From: Aurantiochytrium sp. KH105
Lineage: Eukaryota; Sar; Bigyra; Thraustochytrida; Thraustochytriidae
DNA length: 64,000 nt
Direction: 5' to 3'
Assembly: GCA_003116975.1 (NCBI GenBank)
Contig: BGKB01000076.1
Location: forward strand, 62,001-126,000
Part shown: piece after piece, positions 1 to 9,982 of the stretch
How positions within the stretch are numbered: position 1 is the stretch's first letter
Layout of the letters: each line of letters opens with the position of its first letter
Program-made: the position numbers and the translations under genes
Notes under the pieces: model-generated
Database searches by the model: none
What the model saw: the letters and a program-made list of their open reading frames with translations, nothing else
Told to the model about the DNA's origin: nothing

Positions 1-2062
1 CCCCGGATGCCTCATGATCAGCAAATTTCACCTTTCCGCCCTGAGCCAAGACCCATCCTTGGCCGTCGTCGTCCACTTCTTCAATGCCGGTGCGTTTCTC
101 TGCACCTTGCAATTTTTTATGAGAGTCTGCAGAACATGCCGTCTCGTGATCGGACGCCGAGCCTGAAGAGCCCGCGTCCTGGGACAGCGCGTCATCATGA
201 GCGTTTTCGCCTTTTTCAGGGGCGTTTTCATTTCCTTCCGTCGCCGGGGAGGCTTTTTGAGCGGACGACGCAGAAGGCGCCGAGGTTCTTTTTTTGGATT
301 TCTTCTTGCTGCGTCTGGTGCGTTTCTTCCGCAATCCTGTGCCGGGGACTTTCACGCTATCGTCCTTTGCAGGCGAGCGGACATCAGCGTGTTCGTGCGA
401 GCCAGGTTCTGCGGACCCCGTTGCTTCGCCAGCTCCATGCACCTCATCCTGAAGCATGGCTTCCATTGTTTGATCAGCGCTCACGCGAAGTCTTTCCCAT
501 TCAGCAACAAGGCTTCGCACCGCACGCAGCGCCGTAGTGTTTTCGGGTTTTAAAAGAAAGGGCATCGAGCAGTCGACTGCTGTTTCGCCCTTGACGTTGC
601 GCACGGTCACGTCCGCGCCGGCATTGAGCAGAGCCTGCACGCAGCGGCCTCGACCCAGTCTTGCGCCGACATGCAGCAAGGTATCCCCTCGAATCTCGGT
701 GGGTATATCTGCTTTGCCAGGCACCCCCTTGTAGTGCATGGAAAGGACCTTGGAGAGCTTTTCCGGGGGCAAAAAATTCGAAATGTTGGTGATGATCTCT
801 GCGCGTGCCTCGTCTTGCGTGACCTCATCCTCTTCACCAGCATACGAGCTCAGAGCCAACAGCATGCTGCGAAACATGAATGGAACAAGTCCTTGGCGCG
901 CTACAACGCTCTCGGGACGATGCGTCGCTGGATCTGCGGCACTGCCGGACCTTGACTCCGGTGCGTTGCCATCCTTGCCACGTTGGGGCTGCTCGACGCT
1001 CGCCCGGCTTCTACGCACGAGGGCGGCCACATCCGAGGAGACCATGTGTAAAATGGCCCGGACAGCATTGCTGGAGGCAAAGATGGCCGCTGTTTCGAAA
1101 GCCGAGAGTCCGGCAATATGGAGAGAATCCTGTGATTCGTCCACTGGAGAACCAGCGAGTGCCCCTGGTGGGATGCTCCGCCGCTGTCCGCTTGCGGCCT
1201 GTGTGAATGGGTCTTGGTCGGTGCGAAACATGAGAAACTTGACCGCATCGGCCCGATCTCGCGCACAAGCAAGGTGCAGCGGCGATGTGCCGTCGTTGGC
1301 CAAGGGCGAGGGCTCGGCACCTGCCTTGAGCAGGTATGCAATAATGTCAATATGGCCGCCCATGGCTGCTGCATGCAACGGTGTGGCCCCACTCGAGGCG
1401 TTTCCTCGGCTTCGACGATTCACGTCGTCTTCGCCCGTTTCTACGAGGCACCGCACACACTCGAGAAAGCCATGGAGGCAAGCCATGTGAATGGCAGAGT
1501 TATTGGCTTCGTCCATGATGCCGAGGTCTAGCGAAGGCGAAGGGCCGATCTCGTCGATAAAGTCAGAGAGCTCTACCGTAAACTCGGAAACAAGGGCCAT
1601 AGACACGAGCGACTTAAGAGCATCTGCGTGCCCGTTTCGGCAGCACTCAATGATGAGCATATCAAAAAGATGCTGCCGCACTGCGAGAGGGATGCGCGCC
1701 GCATGAAACATGACAAGATTTACGTGCGCACCGCTTGCGCACGCTGCCAGGGCCAAGTCATGCATGCATTTCCACGCTTGCGGGTCGTTTGGGACCTCGT
1801 CTTTGCTCTGTGTTTGCGTGTTGCGCAGAAATTCTTGATACGCTCGTTTGGCCCATGTAGAGGTCTGTGAGCCTTGCGGCGTCTCATGCAGCGCGCCGCG
1901 ATACATTCTGAACAACTTGCTTTCTAAATCTTCTTGATGCTTTTCCCAGAACGCATCTTCGTCTTCATTCGTCGCATCGGATACTACAATCTCCCTTTCC
2001 TGCGTGGTGGGCGTTGTCCCTGCGTCCGTATCGTTCGCGTTGTTGCCTGCCTCGGTCTCCAT
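1..2062 (-). CDS. Ankyrin-repeat protein, C-terminus beyond the window
   Basis: A continuous reading frame runs from an ATG at 2062 to the left edge, about 687 residues, with no stop, so the C-terminus is missing from the window. Ankyrin-type repeats are visible at about residues 180-207 (NSAIHMACLHGFLECVRCLV), 225-255 (GATPLHAAAMGGHIDIIAYL) and 255-280 (GTSPLHLACARDRADAVKFL). A separate one lies at 458-488 (DTLLHVGARLGRGRCVQALL), after a spacer of about 180 residues. The visible end is rich in lysine, arginine, serine and acidic residues (KKRTRRSKKKSKKR near residue 560) and could be a nuclear-localisation segment. No catalytic domain is visible. Ankyrin repeats mediate protein binding, so no specific role can be assigned. 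The ankyrin plus basic tail recalls ANKZF1/Vms1, but I see no VLRF1 domain. Confidence 0.8.
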   Translation of the reverse strand, partial: METEAGNNANDTDAGTTPTTQEREIVVSDATNEDEDAFWEKHQEDLESKLFRMYRGALHETPQGSQTSTWAKRAYQEFLRNTQTQSKDEVPNDPQAWKCMHDLALAACASGAHVNLVMFHAARIPLAVRQHLFDMLIIECCRNGHADALKSLVSMALVSEFTVELSDFIDEIGPSPSLDLGIMDEANNSAIHMACLHGFLECVRCLVETGEDDVNRRSRGNASSGATPLHAAAMGGHIDIIAYLLKAGAEPSPLANDGTSPLHLACARDRADAVKFLMFRTDQDPFTQAASGQRRSIPPGALAGSPVDESQDSLHIAGLSAFETAAIFASSNAVRAILHMVSSDVAALVRRSRASVEQPQRGKDGNAPESRSGSAADPATHRPESVVARQGLVPFMFRSMLLALSSYAGEEDEVTQDEARAEIITNISNFLPPEKLSKVLSMHYKGVPGKADIPTEIRGDTLLHVGARLGRGRCVQALLNAGADVTVRNVKGETAVDCSMPFLLKPENTTALRAVRSLVAEWERLRVSADQTMEAMLQDEVHGAGEATGSAEPGSHEHADVRSPAKDDSVKVPGTGLRKKRTRRSKKKSKKRTSAPSASSAQKASPATEGNENAPEKGENAHDDALSQDAGSSGSASDHETACSADSHKKLQGAEKRTGIEEVDDDGQGWVLAQGGKVKFADHEASG

Positions 2063-3358
2063 CTCGGAACAGGCTTGCGAGCTTCTTCACTTGCCGTCGC
2101 TAGCCGCGCCGCACGAATATGACCGTCAACACTCTGACGTCTGTTCCTTTCGCGGCCTGCGCCAAGGCAGCTAGCAGCCGTGGCTTCAGCTCGCGACGAG
2201 GGCACGAGTTGACTGACGAAAGCCTCCAACGAGCATGAATCGCGACGATTTCCCGGCACAACGTGCTACTTGCCGCACGCGCAGGCAGACTTGGCTTGCT
2301 CAGCGGCTTGCTCGATCGCGCGCGGGTGCACACGCACGCACAGGTGTGCCCCTCCTCTCCCTCGCACGCGCTGGCGGCCGGGGTCGTTTTGGCCATGATG
2401 GCTCGCTTCATCTCGACGCGTCGAGGCCGCTCTCATGATCAATTTGAGTGAGTTGACTGTGAGTGAGGTGAGTTGAGTTGAGGTGAATCAACGACGGAGA
2501 TTGACCAGTGTTCCTTCGTGACATGTGTCTCGCCTTGGCGTCCTTTGCCAGTTACATCATCAAAAGTCTTGAATCTAGTACGGAAGTGACTCTTCGACCA
2601 GCAACAGTTTGCAATGAACGTTGTAGCAGTCGACGTCATCTCCGATTGGCTGGAGGAATCTCAAGTCTGTTGCGGCAACCAATGACGACTCCATGTGTGC
2701 TGCAGGCTGCAGCTATCGAGGTGCCTGGGAACGATTTAGTGTACCTGTTGGATACCTTTCGCATGAGCAGGTCTATCATCTTTGATGTGCGCCACTGGAC
2801 GCGCACGAAGGCACTCTCGGTGAGCATTTTTTCTCCTTGTTATTTTTTTACATCATGTCTCGAGATGCTTATGATTTCTTTCCATTGCTGTCAAAGCAGT
2901 CCAGACATACTGCAGGAAATCTCCGCCCATTCCATCTGATATGCTGAAAGCATGTTCAAGTAGATTTGCGGCCGAACGTTCCGACCATTTCATTCGAGGG
3001 ACATCTCCTCAGGTGAAATCTCTTGGAGTCGCAAGATTGTCATCACACTTGATTACAAAATCTAATGTTTCTTCTTTCAACCTTGGTTAAGTTGCCCAGA
3101 CAGCGAGAAGAAGAAGAAGATGATGATGAAAAGAACGAATGAACAAATGAATGAAGATTGATGGGGAAAATGGAATGCTGGCTTCGACGAACCCATCCGA
3201 ATCGCGAAAGCCGCCGGCCAGATGGGCGGTAGACTGGCTGCTGATAAAACATGTGCCGGGGGTGTGTAGCCTGCACGCGCAAGCAGGCAGGCAGGCAGGC
3301 AGGCAGGCAGCCTGGCTAAGGAAGGAAGGAAAGAATGAAAGATACTTTGTCACGGTGC
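2063..3358. other. Intergenic spacer between ankyrin gene and CHMP1
   Basis: No convincing gene. The part from 2063 to about 2440 is GC-rich and should hold the leader and promoter of the ankyrin gene. The part from 2440 to 3358 is AT-richer, with short out-of-frame ORFs on both strands that show no recognisable domain. Two simple repeats lie near the CHMP1 end: GAA/GAT triplets around 3104-3130 and a GCAG tetranucleotide run at 3283-3310. Confidence 0.6.
3283..3310. repeat. (GCAG)n microsatellite
   Basis: About seven uninterrupted copies of the tetranucleotide GCAG lie just past the 3' end of the CHMP1 gene. Confidence 0.9.
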
Positions 3359-3976
3359 TCATGGGTTCGAGTTGAGCGCTGCCAGGCGCGCCTCAAGATC
3401 GCTGGCGCCCTCGGTTTCCTTGGCCGCAGGAGTTTTCGTAGAGACGACGCCGGCGTCGTCAAGGTCGCCTGCAACCTGGAGGCCGTGCTCGTCCGCGACC
3501 ATCTGGATGAGCTCCGAGACCTCGCTCTCGGGCGTGACACCGGCAGTGGTACTGTCCATAGCCTCCGTCATATATGCGCTGCGGACATCGAGGTCCTCAA
3601 AGTTGGCCTCGAACTTGTCCATGACCTTACCAATCTTCTCCACGTCCATGCTTTTGAGCGTCTTGTCCATACCAGCCACGGTCTTTGTCATCGTCTTGCT
3701 GAGACGGCCCATGCTGATGGCCGTCTGCACGCGTTGCGATACGGCTTCTATACGCGATGCGAGTCTTAGATAATTGAGAGACTGGTTCTTATCCCGAATC
3801 GAATTCGAGGCGTAGATCTTGGCGCCCTCCATGTCGCCACGCTCGATCGCGGCCTTGAGCTTGGCCTTGGCGGCCTTGGAGTTCTTCTCGCACTTCTTCG
3901 CTTCGCGCTGCAGCTGCTTTGCCGTGAGCCGAAGCTCCAGCAGCTGCTTCTGCATCGCGGACTCCCCGTTGCCCAT
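3359..3976 (-). CDS. CHMP1: CHMP1, ESCRT-III subunit (Did2 family)
   Basis: This 205-residue protein has the Snf7-fold length and layout of CHMP1/Did2. A basic N-terminal helical hairpin (about 10-100) contains the family-typical stretch NYLRLASRIEAVSQRVQTA. Central helices follow (about 110-165). A C-terminal MIT-interacting motif sits at about 194-201 (DLEARLAAL, pattern LxxRLxxL), which in the family binds the MIT domains of Vps4 and its partners. CHMP1 is a late ESCRT-III component that recruits Vps4 for disassembly, acting in multivesicular-body sorting and cytokinetic abscission. The N-terminus MGNGESAM has glycine 2 and serine 6, so N-myristoylation is possible; plant CHMP1 also starts MGN. 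It reads as a single exon. Confidence 0.93.
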   Translation of the reverse strand: MGNGESAMQKQLLELRLTAKQLQREAKKCEKNSKAAKAKLKAAIERGDMEGAKIYASNSIRDKNQSLNYLRLASRIEAVSQRVQTAISMGRLSKTMTKTVAGMDKTLKSMDVEKIGKVMDKFEANFEDLDVRSAYMTEAMDSTTAGVTPESEVSELIQMVADEHGLQVAGDLDDAGVVSTKTPAAKETEGASDLEARLAALNSNP

Positions 3977-4043
3977 CTTCTCTACCTCCTTCTCCTGCTG
4001 CTGCTCGGCCTCCTGCTCCTGCTGCTCGACCTCCTGCTGCTAG

Positions 4044-4499
4044 CTACTGCTTGCGCTTCGCACACTCCCTGCTCGCTGATCGAGCGGGGGACCGCAAGCG
4101 AGCGCGGGCGGGAAGGCGCGCGGGCGGGAAGGCGCGCGGGCTGGGGGCGGCCTCGGGCGCGGCGCGGCGGCGCGGCGCGACGCGTGCGGGGCGGGCGGGT
4201 GGGCGGGCGCGGCGACGCGGCGTGTTGGCGATCTGGACTCGAGCAGATCGCCGACCCCGGCACCCGCTTTCCCCCATGTTATTCTTGTAGTAACCTTCGC
4301 GAGCAAAAATATCGCCAGCCCCGTAGTATATTCTCGAGTTCGCAGAGAGGATATCCTCAAACATCTCGCGCTGGCTTTCCGACCAAGGGTTCTGAGAGTT
4401 CGCAGAAGAAGCGACCGATGACCTTGGCGTCAGGACCATCTTGAACACAAAAAACCCAAGGCGTGAGACGCCGACGCCAACGAGATGCAATGCTTTCAA
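4044..4499 (-). CDS. Doubtful small ORF, hypothetical
   Basis: The ORF is 151 residues. The first 80 or so look protein-like: a short hydrophobic stretch (LGFFVFKMVL) and then an amphipathic segment with QREMFEDILSANSRIYYG. The remainder is arginine/proline/alanine-rich and matches the skewed GC-rich DNA at 4080-4220, so it may be out of frame with any real gene or be a read-through into an intron. I recognise no family. It lies just upstream of CHMP1 on the same strand and could instead be part of the CHMP1 leader. Nothing else is apparent in 4500-4829. Confidence 0.22.
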   Translation of the reverse strand: MKALHLVGVGVSRLGFFVFKMVLTPRSSVASSANSQNPWSESQREMFEDILSANSRIYYGAGDIFAREGYYKNNMGESGCRGRRSARVQIANTPRRRARPPARPARVAPRRRAAPEAAPSPRAFPPARLPARARLRSPARSASRECAKRKQ

Positions 4500-4829
4500 G
4501 CTTGATTCGAGACGGCGTCTAGCGTATGCACTCTCTCTCGCTATACAAAAAACAAATGAAGACTTCTGGCAGCCGGATAGAGTCGCCGAGTTGGGTCGGA
4601 TCGGTCATCCGCGGGCAGTTCCGCGTGCACATGGACCGTACATTCGCCAAAGTGCCAGTTTGGTGATCATCAAGCAAAGACAACAAATCAAGACCAGGGC
4701 CTAGGGACCCCCCGTCAATATTGTTATGCCTTTGTGTGCTTTATGCAATCATCATGCACTTCATGTAATCATGGTAAACTCATGTTATCACGCTTTAGAC
4801 CTCGACCTACATCTAGTTCCAAGGCAGAG

Positions 4830-7800
4830 CTAAGCAAGTTCCTTTCCAAAGGCTGAGAGGTGAACCTCCTCCGAGGATGATGCATACGCAACATACTCAT
4901 CGTCCGAATCGTCTTCGGAATCATCCGAATTGCTAAAGTCATCCGAATAGGTCTCGCCGTCCGCAGCATCGCGAGCGCTTGCGGGGCGGCTCGAGCGACG
5001 CGTGGCACTTTCAAGCGCACCTAAAGCACCACCGCCTGTGGTACCGCTATTCATTCCCGCGCTCGTACCAAATCGTTTCCCCGCCCCGTCGCCAAATCCA
5101 GAACGGGAAAGACCGCTTGCTGTTCTGGAAGAACCGCTCGCGCCCCCAGCACCCGGTGCATCGGCGTGCTCGTTTCGGTACACCATAAAAGACGGTTGCG
5201 CCCAAGCTTTGGCACTGCGGGCCGCAAGTTTTTGCGTCGCTTTGCGCGGCTCAAACGAAAAGGCATCCTTATTGCTCTCCGCCGTCTGTACAAGAAAGCG
5301 CCCGGAATTGGCCGCCTTACTTGCGTTTTCCTGTCTCCGTGAATCCTTTGCTCCCTTTGGTGCTGCAGAAGACTGTCGCCGTCGCGATGATGATGCTTCC
5401 GAGGCCGAAGACGACGATGAGGAAGACATGGACGAGGCAGACGAAGCAGACGAAGAAGGACGATGTCGAGTCATGAAGGAAAGCCTGGCGCCTGGCGACA
5501 ACGGACTCGAGGAGCCGCCCGGTGCTGCGGAGAGCATAGCGTCGCGACGCTGTCCAAGTGGGGTCTCAATCCGTCGCACGCCCTTGGAGAGCTCTGGAGG
5601 TGATTTCAGAGGATTACCTCGGCGACGTGGCGCAGCAGGGCTGTCTCCTGTTCCGTCGCGTGTGCTCTCTTCGTCTTCGGAGTGTGCGGACGCGCGCTGC
5701 AAGGCCATGCGAGCAGCTTGCGCCGTGCGAACCCTGCTCTGCTCGAGGTCGTTGAGATCGGCAATCCCCTCGCTCCCTACATCGTCCTCGTCGTCCTCGT
5801 CACCGAGATCATCATGAGCACTTTGACCGAACGAGCTGGCCCCAAGCCGGTCCGCGCGAGTCGGGGTCTGATCAAAAGAGGCGAAAGTGTCGTCTCTCTC
5901 ATAACGCCCGGTATGCGTGCCAGCTTTGACCTGGTGATCAAGATCACTGTCGTGATCGCCCTCATCATCGTCCTCAAAGTCACTCATGTCCGATGCGGGC
6001 TCTGCCTGCTGGGGTCTCGCACCATGCCGCGATATTTGCCAATCGCCCGGGGAGTCTCTCTCTGCGTCAGAGACATGAGGCCCCCGCACAGGCGTCATCG
6101 CGCCGGCGTGAGGGGAAATGTACTCTGCCGTTTCGGCCTCTCGTTCACGGTGGAACCTTCTCTCGCCAGCATAATGTGTCACCGGAGATCGCGTAGCTGA
6201 GGCGGCGCCTACTGAGCCTGAGAGCGACTGGGACGCACGCACGTCTGCATTGTATGTTTGGGCATCGAGTCGCGCGCCATCCTCGTCAAATAACAGCACG
6301 TTCGGCTCCTCCTTCGAGCCGCCCTGACTTGCCTTGGGAGATACGTAGACAAAGCAGCGACTAATAACGCGCAGGGTTTGATCAAGATCGCCCTCTGAGC
6401 CCATCGTTCTATCCAGGTAGCTTGACTCACCTGCTTCATGCACGCTTGCCAGACTCCGATCCAAGGCCGCCTTGCGACTCGCTGCAGGCCCCTTTTCGCG
6501 GGAGCCAGAGGACATCCAGGTATCCCCGAGGCGACGGCCGTGATTGTGCTCAACGTCGTGCGATCGCCCTCTCGCGGCACGATCAGGAATTGTCAATAGC
6601 TTGGAACGCGAAGGCATGCTATGCTCCAAATTAGATGATCCGTTCGTTGCAGAAGTGAATTCACGGTCTCTATCACGTGGAAAAAATTCTCCATTGCCCT
6701 CTTTACGAGCAGGTGACCCTGTCCGCTCGAGTTCCATTGAATTTCCCACCTTGGGTCGGCTCTGAAAGGCAGGGTCCAACGCAACAGGTGTACGAGGTCG
6801 CAAGTGCGAGCGATGCCTTGCGCTCTGGGACAGCTGCGCATCCATCGGCTTTTCAAATGGCGAAACCCGGGCTTCATTGGAGCTTGCTTCTCGCAATCTG
6901 GCGAGTTCGAGACGCTGACGTTCGAGTTCACGTTGAAGTTCTTCTTGCTGGCGCCGCATTTCTTGCATTTCACGTCTCTTACGGACCAGCACGGGATCGG
7001 CCTCGAATGATGGATCATCCATCGACGGCTTCACGAGCGAGGCGACCTGCGTTGTCGATTCCTGCGTGGGTGGAGGACTCGATGCTTCGTGCTGCGAGCG
7101 TCCCGAAAGAAGCGCGTTGTCTCGTTCTGCGGCGAGCTGAAGCTCTTTGAGTTCGCGAGCAATACGTTCTTCTTCAATGGCTTCCTCCTGCTGTCTCCGC
7201 AGCTTTTTCTGTTCGGCGCGTCTTTCGTTTTCCTCGATTTGCTGCTTGAGCGAAAGCTGCTGCAACTGCTGCTGCTGCTGTTTTCGCAGAAGAGCTTCTT
7301 GCTCGCTGGGATCGAGACGATCGAAACGAAAACGAGCGCGTGTGTGCGTCATGTTATTGTTGCTGCTGTTACCAATATTCTCACTATTGTCGCTGTGCCA
7401 ACTCGCTGCGGCTGGCGCCCGATCGTCGTTGGTCTTCGAAGGGGGCCAGGAGTCCCTCGAATCAGGCATTCCATCCGTTCCAGACGCAATCGATTCGAGT
7501 CCTCGCTGAGACCCTGCCTGCGTGTGATTGGCAGTCCATGAAGGTTGGTCAGACTCTCGAAAGCCGCCCCCGCTTGCCCCGTACATTCCTGGCGGCGATG
7601 CAACCCCGCTGTAGCGACGCTCGTATTCTTCCTCTTCTTGCTTTTCCCGCGCCTGCTGGCGCTCGCGCTCGTCCATTTGCTCCTTGAGAATACGTGCGTA
7701 CTCTTCTTGCTTTTTGCGCTGCAAGGCTCGCGCTTCTTTCTCGCCCATATCTACGGGCATGGGCAGTACAGAAGATACCGGCGAAGACGTTGTCGGGGGA

Positions 7801-8630
7801 CCGCCACGACTCGAGTACCTGTTTGAGCTCGTGGACATCATCGACGTTGTGGGTAAAGGCGCCGGGCGTTGCGCAGCAGTTTGCTGTGGATACGGAAGAG
7901 AGGATTCGTTCGAGGGATGCTGGGGTTTGCGGTGGTTGTGGTGGTGATCTTCGTCAACCATGAGCGAAGAATTGCGTGAGCGCGTATCGCGTGAGGAACG
8001 TTCGAGCTTTCGTTTCTCTGCCAGCTGACGATCGAGCTCTTGCTGGTACCTTCGCTTCTTTTCCAGATCCAGTCGGCGTGCGCGTTCGAGTTCCTCCTCA
8101 GAGGCGCCGGCCTGAAGCGAGTGGAGACCTCGACCAAATCCGATTCGCGAAGTCACCGGCGGCGGAGAACCTGATGACGTCATTGGCATTGATGTGAGCG
8201 TCAAAGTGCGATCATGTTCAGCAATATCATGTTTGGGGCGGGCGGACGCTGAAGATGCTGAAGACATGGGTCTCTCTGGGGCTTGACGAGAGGTTTCCAG
8301 TTGGGCTTCCCGAAAGGCTTCCTGCGCACTTGGATAATGCCGTGGCGGACGACTTTGTGTCCGCGACTGGAGCGTCACGTCGCTAGCATCATCTCGCTCG
8401 AAATCGGCCACGCTTTCCCTGGATCTCGCACTGGCACCGGCACTGGCACTGGCACCGATACTGTTGTTTTCCATCGCTTCTAGTCGAGACATTTCTAGTT
8501 CGACGAGTCGGTCAAAGAGAGCACTTCTTTCGGCTGTGGCATCCCCGAGCTCGCTGTTCGAGCGCTCGATAAAGCTGTTAATCCCAGCGTCCACGCCTCG
8601 CGCCGGCATTCCAGCATAGAGAGATGACAT
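4830..8630 (-). CDS. Large coiled-coil protein, CCDC66/CSPP1-like, putative centrosomal or ciliary
   Basis: The 1266-residue protein is read from the ATG at 8630. An upstream in-frame ATG at 8879 adds 83 arginine-rich residues that look like leader sequence. Highly charged helical segments lie at about 180-200 (KKRRYQQELDRQLAEKRK), 300-327, 443-497 and 543-583, separated by long serine-rich disordered linkers. The KKRxYxxELxxQ pattern resembles the conserved segment of CCDC66 and CSPP1, centriolar-satellite and axonemal microtubule proteins. The extreme C-terminus carries an acidic TYSDDF motif (about 1228-1235) of a kind often seen in ciliary proteins. The gene is head-to-head with CEP20, another centriole protein, which supports the guess. 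Coiled-coil similarity is weak evidence, so the family call is tentative although the gene itself is solid. Confidence 0.75.
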   Translation of the reverse strand: MSSLYAGMPARGVDAGINSFIERSNSELGDATAERSALFDRLVELEMSRLEAMENNSIGASASAGASARSRESVADFERDDASDVTLQSRTQSRPPRHYPSAQEAFREAQLETSRQAPERPMSSASSASARPKHDIAEHDRTLTLTSMPMTSSGSPPPVTSRIGFGRGLHSLQAGASEEELERARRLDLEKKRRYQQELDRQLAEKRKLERSSRDTRSRNSSLMVDEDHHHNHRKPQHPSNESSLPYPQQTAAQRPAPLPTTSMMSTSSNRYSSRGGPPTTSSPVSSVLPMPVDMGEKEARALQRKKQEEYARILKEQMDERERQQAREKQEEEEYERRYSGVASPPGMYGASGGGFRESDQPSWTANHTQAGSQRGLESIASGTDGMPDSRDSWPPSKTNDDRAPAAASWHSDNSENIGNSSNNNMTHTRARFRFDRLDPSEQEALLRKQQQQQLQQLSLKQQIEENERRAEQKKLRRQQEEAIEEERIARELKELQLAAERDNALLSGRSQHEASSPPPTQESTTQVASLVKPSMDDPSFEADPVLVRKRREMQEMRRQQEELQRELERQRLELARLREASSNEARVSPFEKPMDAQLSQSARHRSHLRPRTPVALDPAFQSRPKVGNSMELERTGSPARKEGNGEFFPRDRDREFTSATNGSSNLEHSMPSRSKLLTIPDRAARGRSHDVEHNHGRRLGDTWMSSGSREKGPAASRKAALDRSLASVHEAGESSYLDRTMGSEGDLDQTLRVISRCFVYVSPKASQGGSKEEPNVLLFDEDGARLDAQTYNADVRASQSLSGSVGAASATRSPVTHYAGERRFHREREAETAEYISPHAGAMTPVRGPHVSDAERDSPGDWQISRHGARPQQAEPASDMSDFEDDDEGDHDSDLDHQVKAGTHTGRYERDDTFASFDQTPTRADRLGASSFGQSAHDDLGDEDDEDDVGSEGIADLNDLEQSRVRTAQAARMALQRASAHSEDEESTRDGTGDSPAAPRRRGNPLKSPPELSKGVRRIETPLGQRRDAMLSAAPGGSSSPLSPGARLSFMTRHRPSSSASSASSMSSSSSSSASEASSSRRRQSSAAPKGAKDSRRQENASKAANSGRFLVQTAESNKDAFSFEPRKATQKLAARSAKAWAQPSFMVYRNEHADAPGAGGASGSSRTASGLSRSGFGDGAGKRFGTSAGMNSGTTGGGALGALESATRRSSRPASARDAADGETYSDDFSNSDDSEDDSDDEYVAYASSSEEVHLSAFGKELA

Positions 8631-9435
8631 GCTTGCGCAGATCTTGTCTTGCTGGGCGTGGTGGTTGGGTCCCCTCGATCGTCTGTCTCCTCGTTGGGAT
8701 TTAATATTCGCGCGGCAGCGCAAGTTCTTGTCTCCTGTAGCAAATATACAGCGTTCTCGACGCAGCCCGCGCCAGCAGCTGCGCAGTTCGCCCCAGGCCT
8801 GCCGACCGGCGATTGGCGCCGTGGGCGAGCGAGGCCGCGTACGGTGGATGAGGTTCTGGCGTTTGCGTTTTTTGGTCAAAAAGTCAAGAAGAGACCCAAT
8901 TCAGGATGGGTCTCTTTCTCTAACGACCACGAAGGTGCTTGGCTATACGTAGTACAACGGTGGCGGTTGCAGCTTCAGATTTCTCGACAACAACAAGGAC
9001 GACGACAAGAAGGAGGACGACTATCAAGACCACAACCAGAACCGCGACCACGACCACGACGTTGTAGCCCACGACAACAACGAACAGGAAGGAAGACAAG
9101 GAGAAGGAGAAGGAGACGAACCACGAGGCTCGTGTGCAGGAGCTGGTGACTGACTGACGGGGAGAAAAAGCTGGAGACAGGCAATCGTGACAAGCAAGAG
9201 AGAACGTGACGTCCAAAAGCTTGCTTGGGGCTGGTGCGGAGACAGTCATACGAGATTGAGGAAAAGAGAGCATTTTATCGAAGGAATTGGTCTTTTGCGC
9301 AGGCAAACGGACAAGGGAGATAGGCTCTGTCGTCGTAGTTACTACTTCATCGAAGGTGTGAACGAACGCTGTACTGCCCGACGCTTGTGGCTCCTCCTTA
9401 TCCACGCCTGCTGCTGCGAAAAACAGATTGACGTC
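8631..9435. promoter_or_regulatory. Divergent spacer between the coiled-coil gene and CEP20
   Basis: This 0.8-kb head-to-head spacer must hold the promoters of both genes. A low-complexity purine/AC-rich tract (about 8980-9090) dominates its middle, including an imperfect dyad of GTTGT and ACAAC around 9061-9080. I could not find a convincing RFX X-box. Predicted ORFs here are rich in valine and leucine runs and are compositional. Confidence 0.5.
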
Positions 9436-9982
9436 ATGGCATCCCTTGAAGAACTCAATGACGGTACGTGAATTTCTATGAAGGCAACCGACCGACCGAT
9501 CGACCGACCGACCACCTACTACATGTTGGAGAACAATGGCTAACCTGTTCTTTCCTTTTCTTCATAAATTTGGATTCGTAAAACCGTGTGCAGCTGTCGG
9601 CGAAAACCTTCGGGCACGAGGTGTGACAGACGCGATCAAGGCAAGACTCCGTGCAGAGATATTTGCCGTTCTCGAGGGAGAAGACACGCCGCGAGCTCCG
9701 CAACCTGACAACGAGACTCTTTTGATCAACGAGCTCATCCGGGAATACCTGGCCTTTAACGGGTACAAACATGCTCTTTCAGTCTTCATTCCCGAAAGTG
9801 GGCAACCCAAGGATGAAACTCTTCCTCGGGAACTTGTGGCTCAAGATCTTGGTCTTGATTCAGCCGCAAACTTTCGTCAGGATCTCGGCCGACCTCTGCC
9901 CTTGCTATACCAGCTCGTGCACGCTGCTCGGCAATCGTCAAACTCTTCGGACGGGGCACATGCACGGCCTTCCCGCAGGTGA
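9436..9982 (+). CDS. CEP20: CEP20/FOPNL, LisH centriolar protein, two exons
   Basis: Exon 1 is 9436-9463 (ATG to a phase-1 donor GTACGT). The 130-base intron is 9464-9593, ending in GTGTGCAG, and exon 2 is 9594-9982. The joined product is 138 residues and starts MASLEELNDAVGENL. That matches the start of human FOPNL in spacing and pattern, whereas the unspliced frame stops at once. The LisH core follows (about 45-75), with the family signature LLINELIREYLAFNGYKHA and then ESGQP and the PLLYQL segment. CEP20 (FOR20) is a small relative of FOP and OFD1 needed for basal-body docking and ciliogenesis. It is shorter at the C-terminus than the human protein. The intron contains a CCGA-type repeat. 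Confidence 0.93.
9487..9513. repeat. (CCGA)n microsatellite inside the CEP20 intron
   Basis: Six or seven copies of CCGA, with one GATCGA interruption, lie within the 130-base intron. Confidence 0.85.

Noticed and set aside
2508-2939. 143-codon plus-strand ORF in an AT-richer spacer
   Set aside because: No domain, unusual cysteine/serine content and no supporting neighbour. I could not tell it from chance.
9061-9080. Possible RFX X-box in the divergent centriolar-gene spacer
   Set aside because: The dyad GTTGT...ACAAC lacks the central AT and the spacing of the X-box consensus, so it is not claimed.
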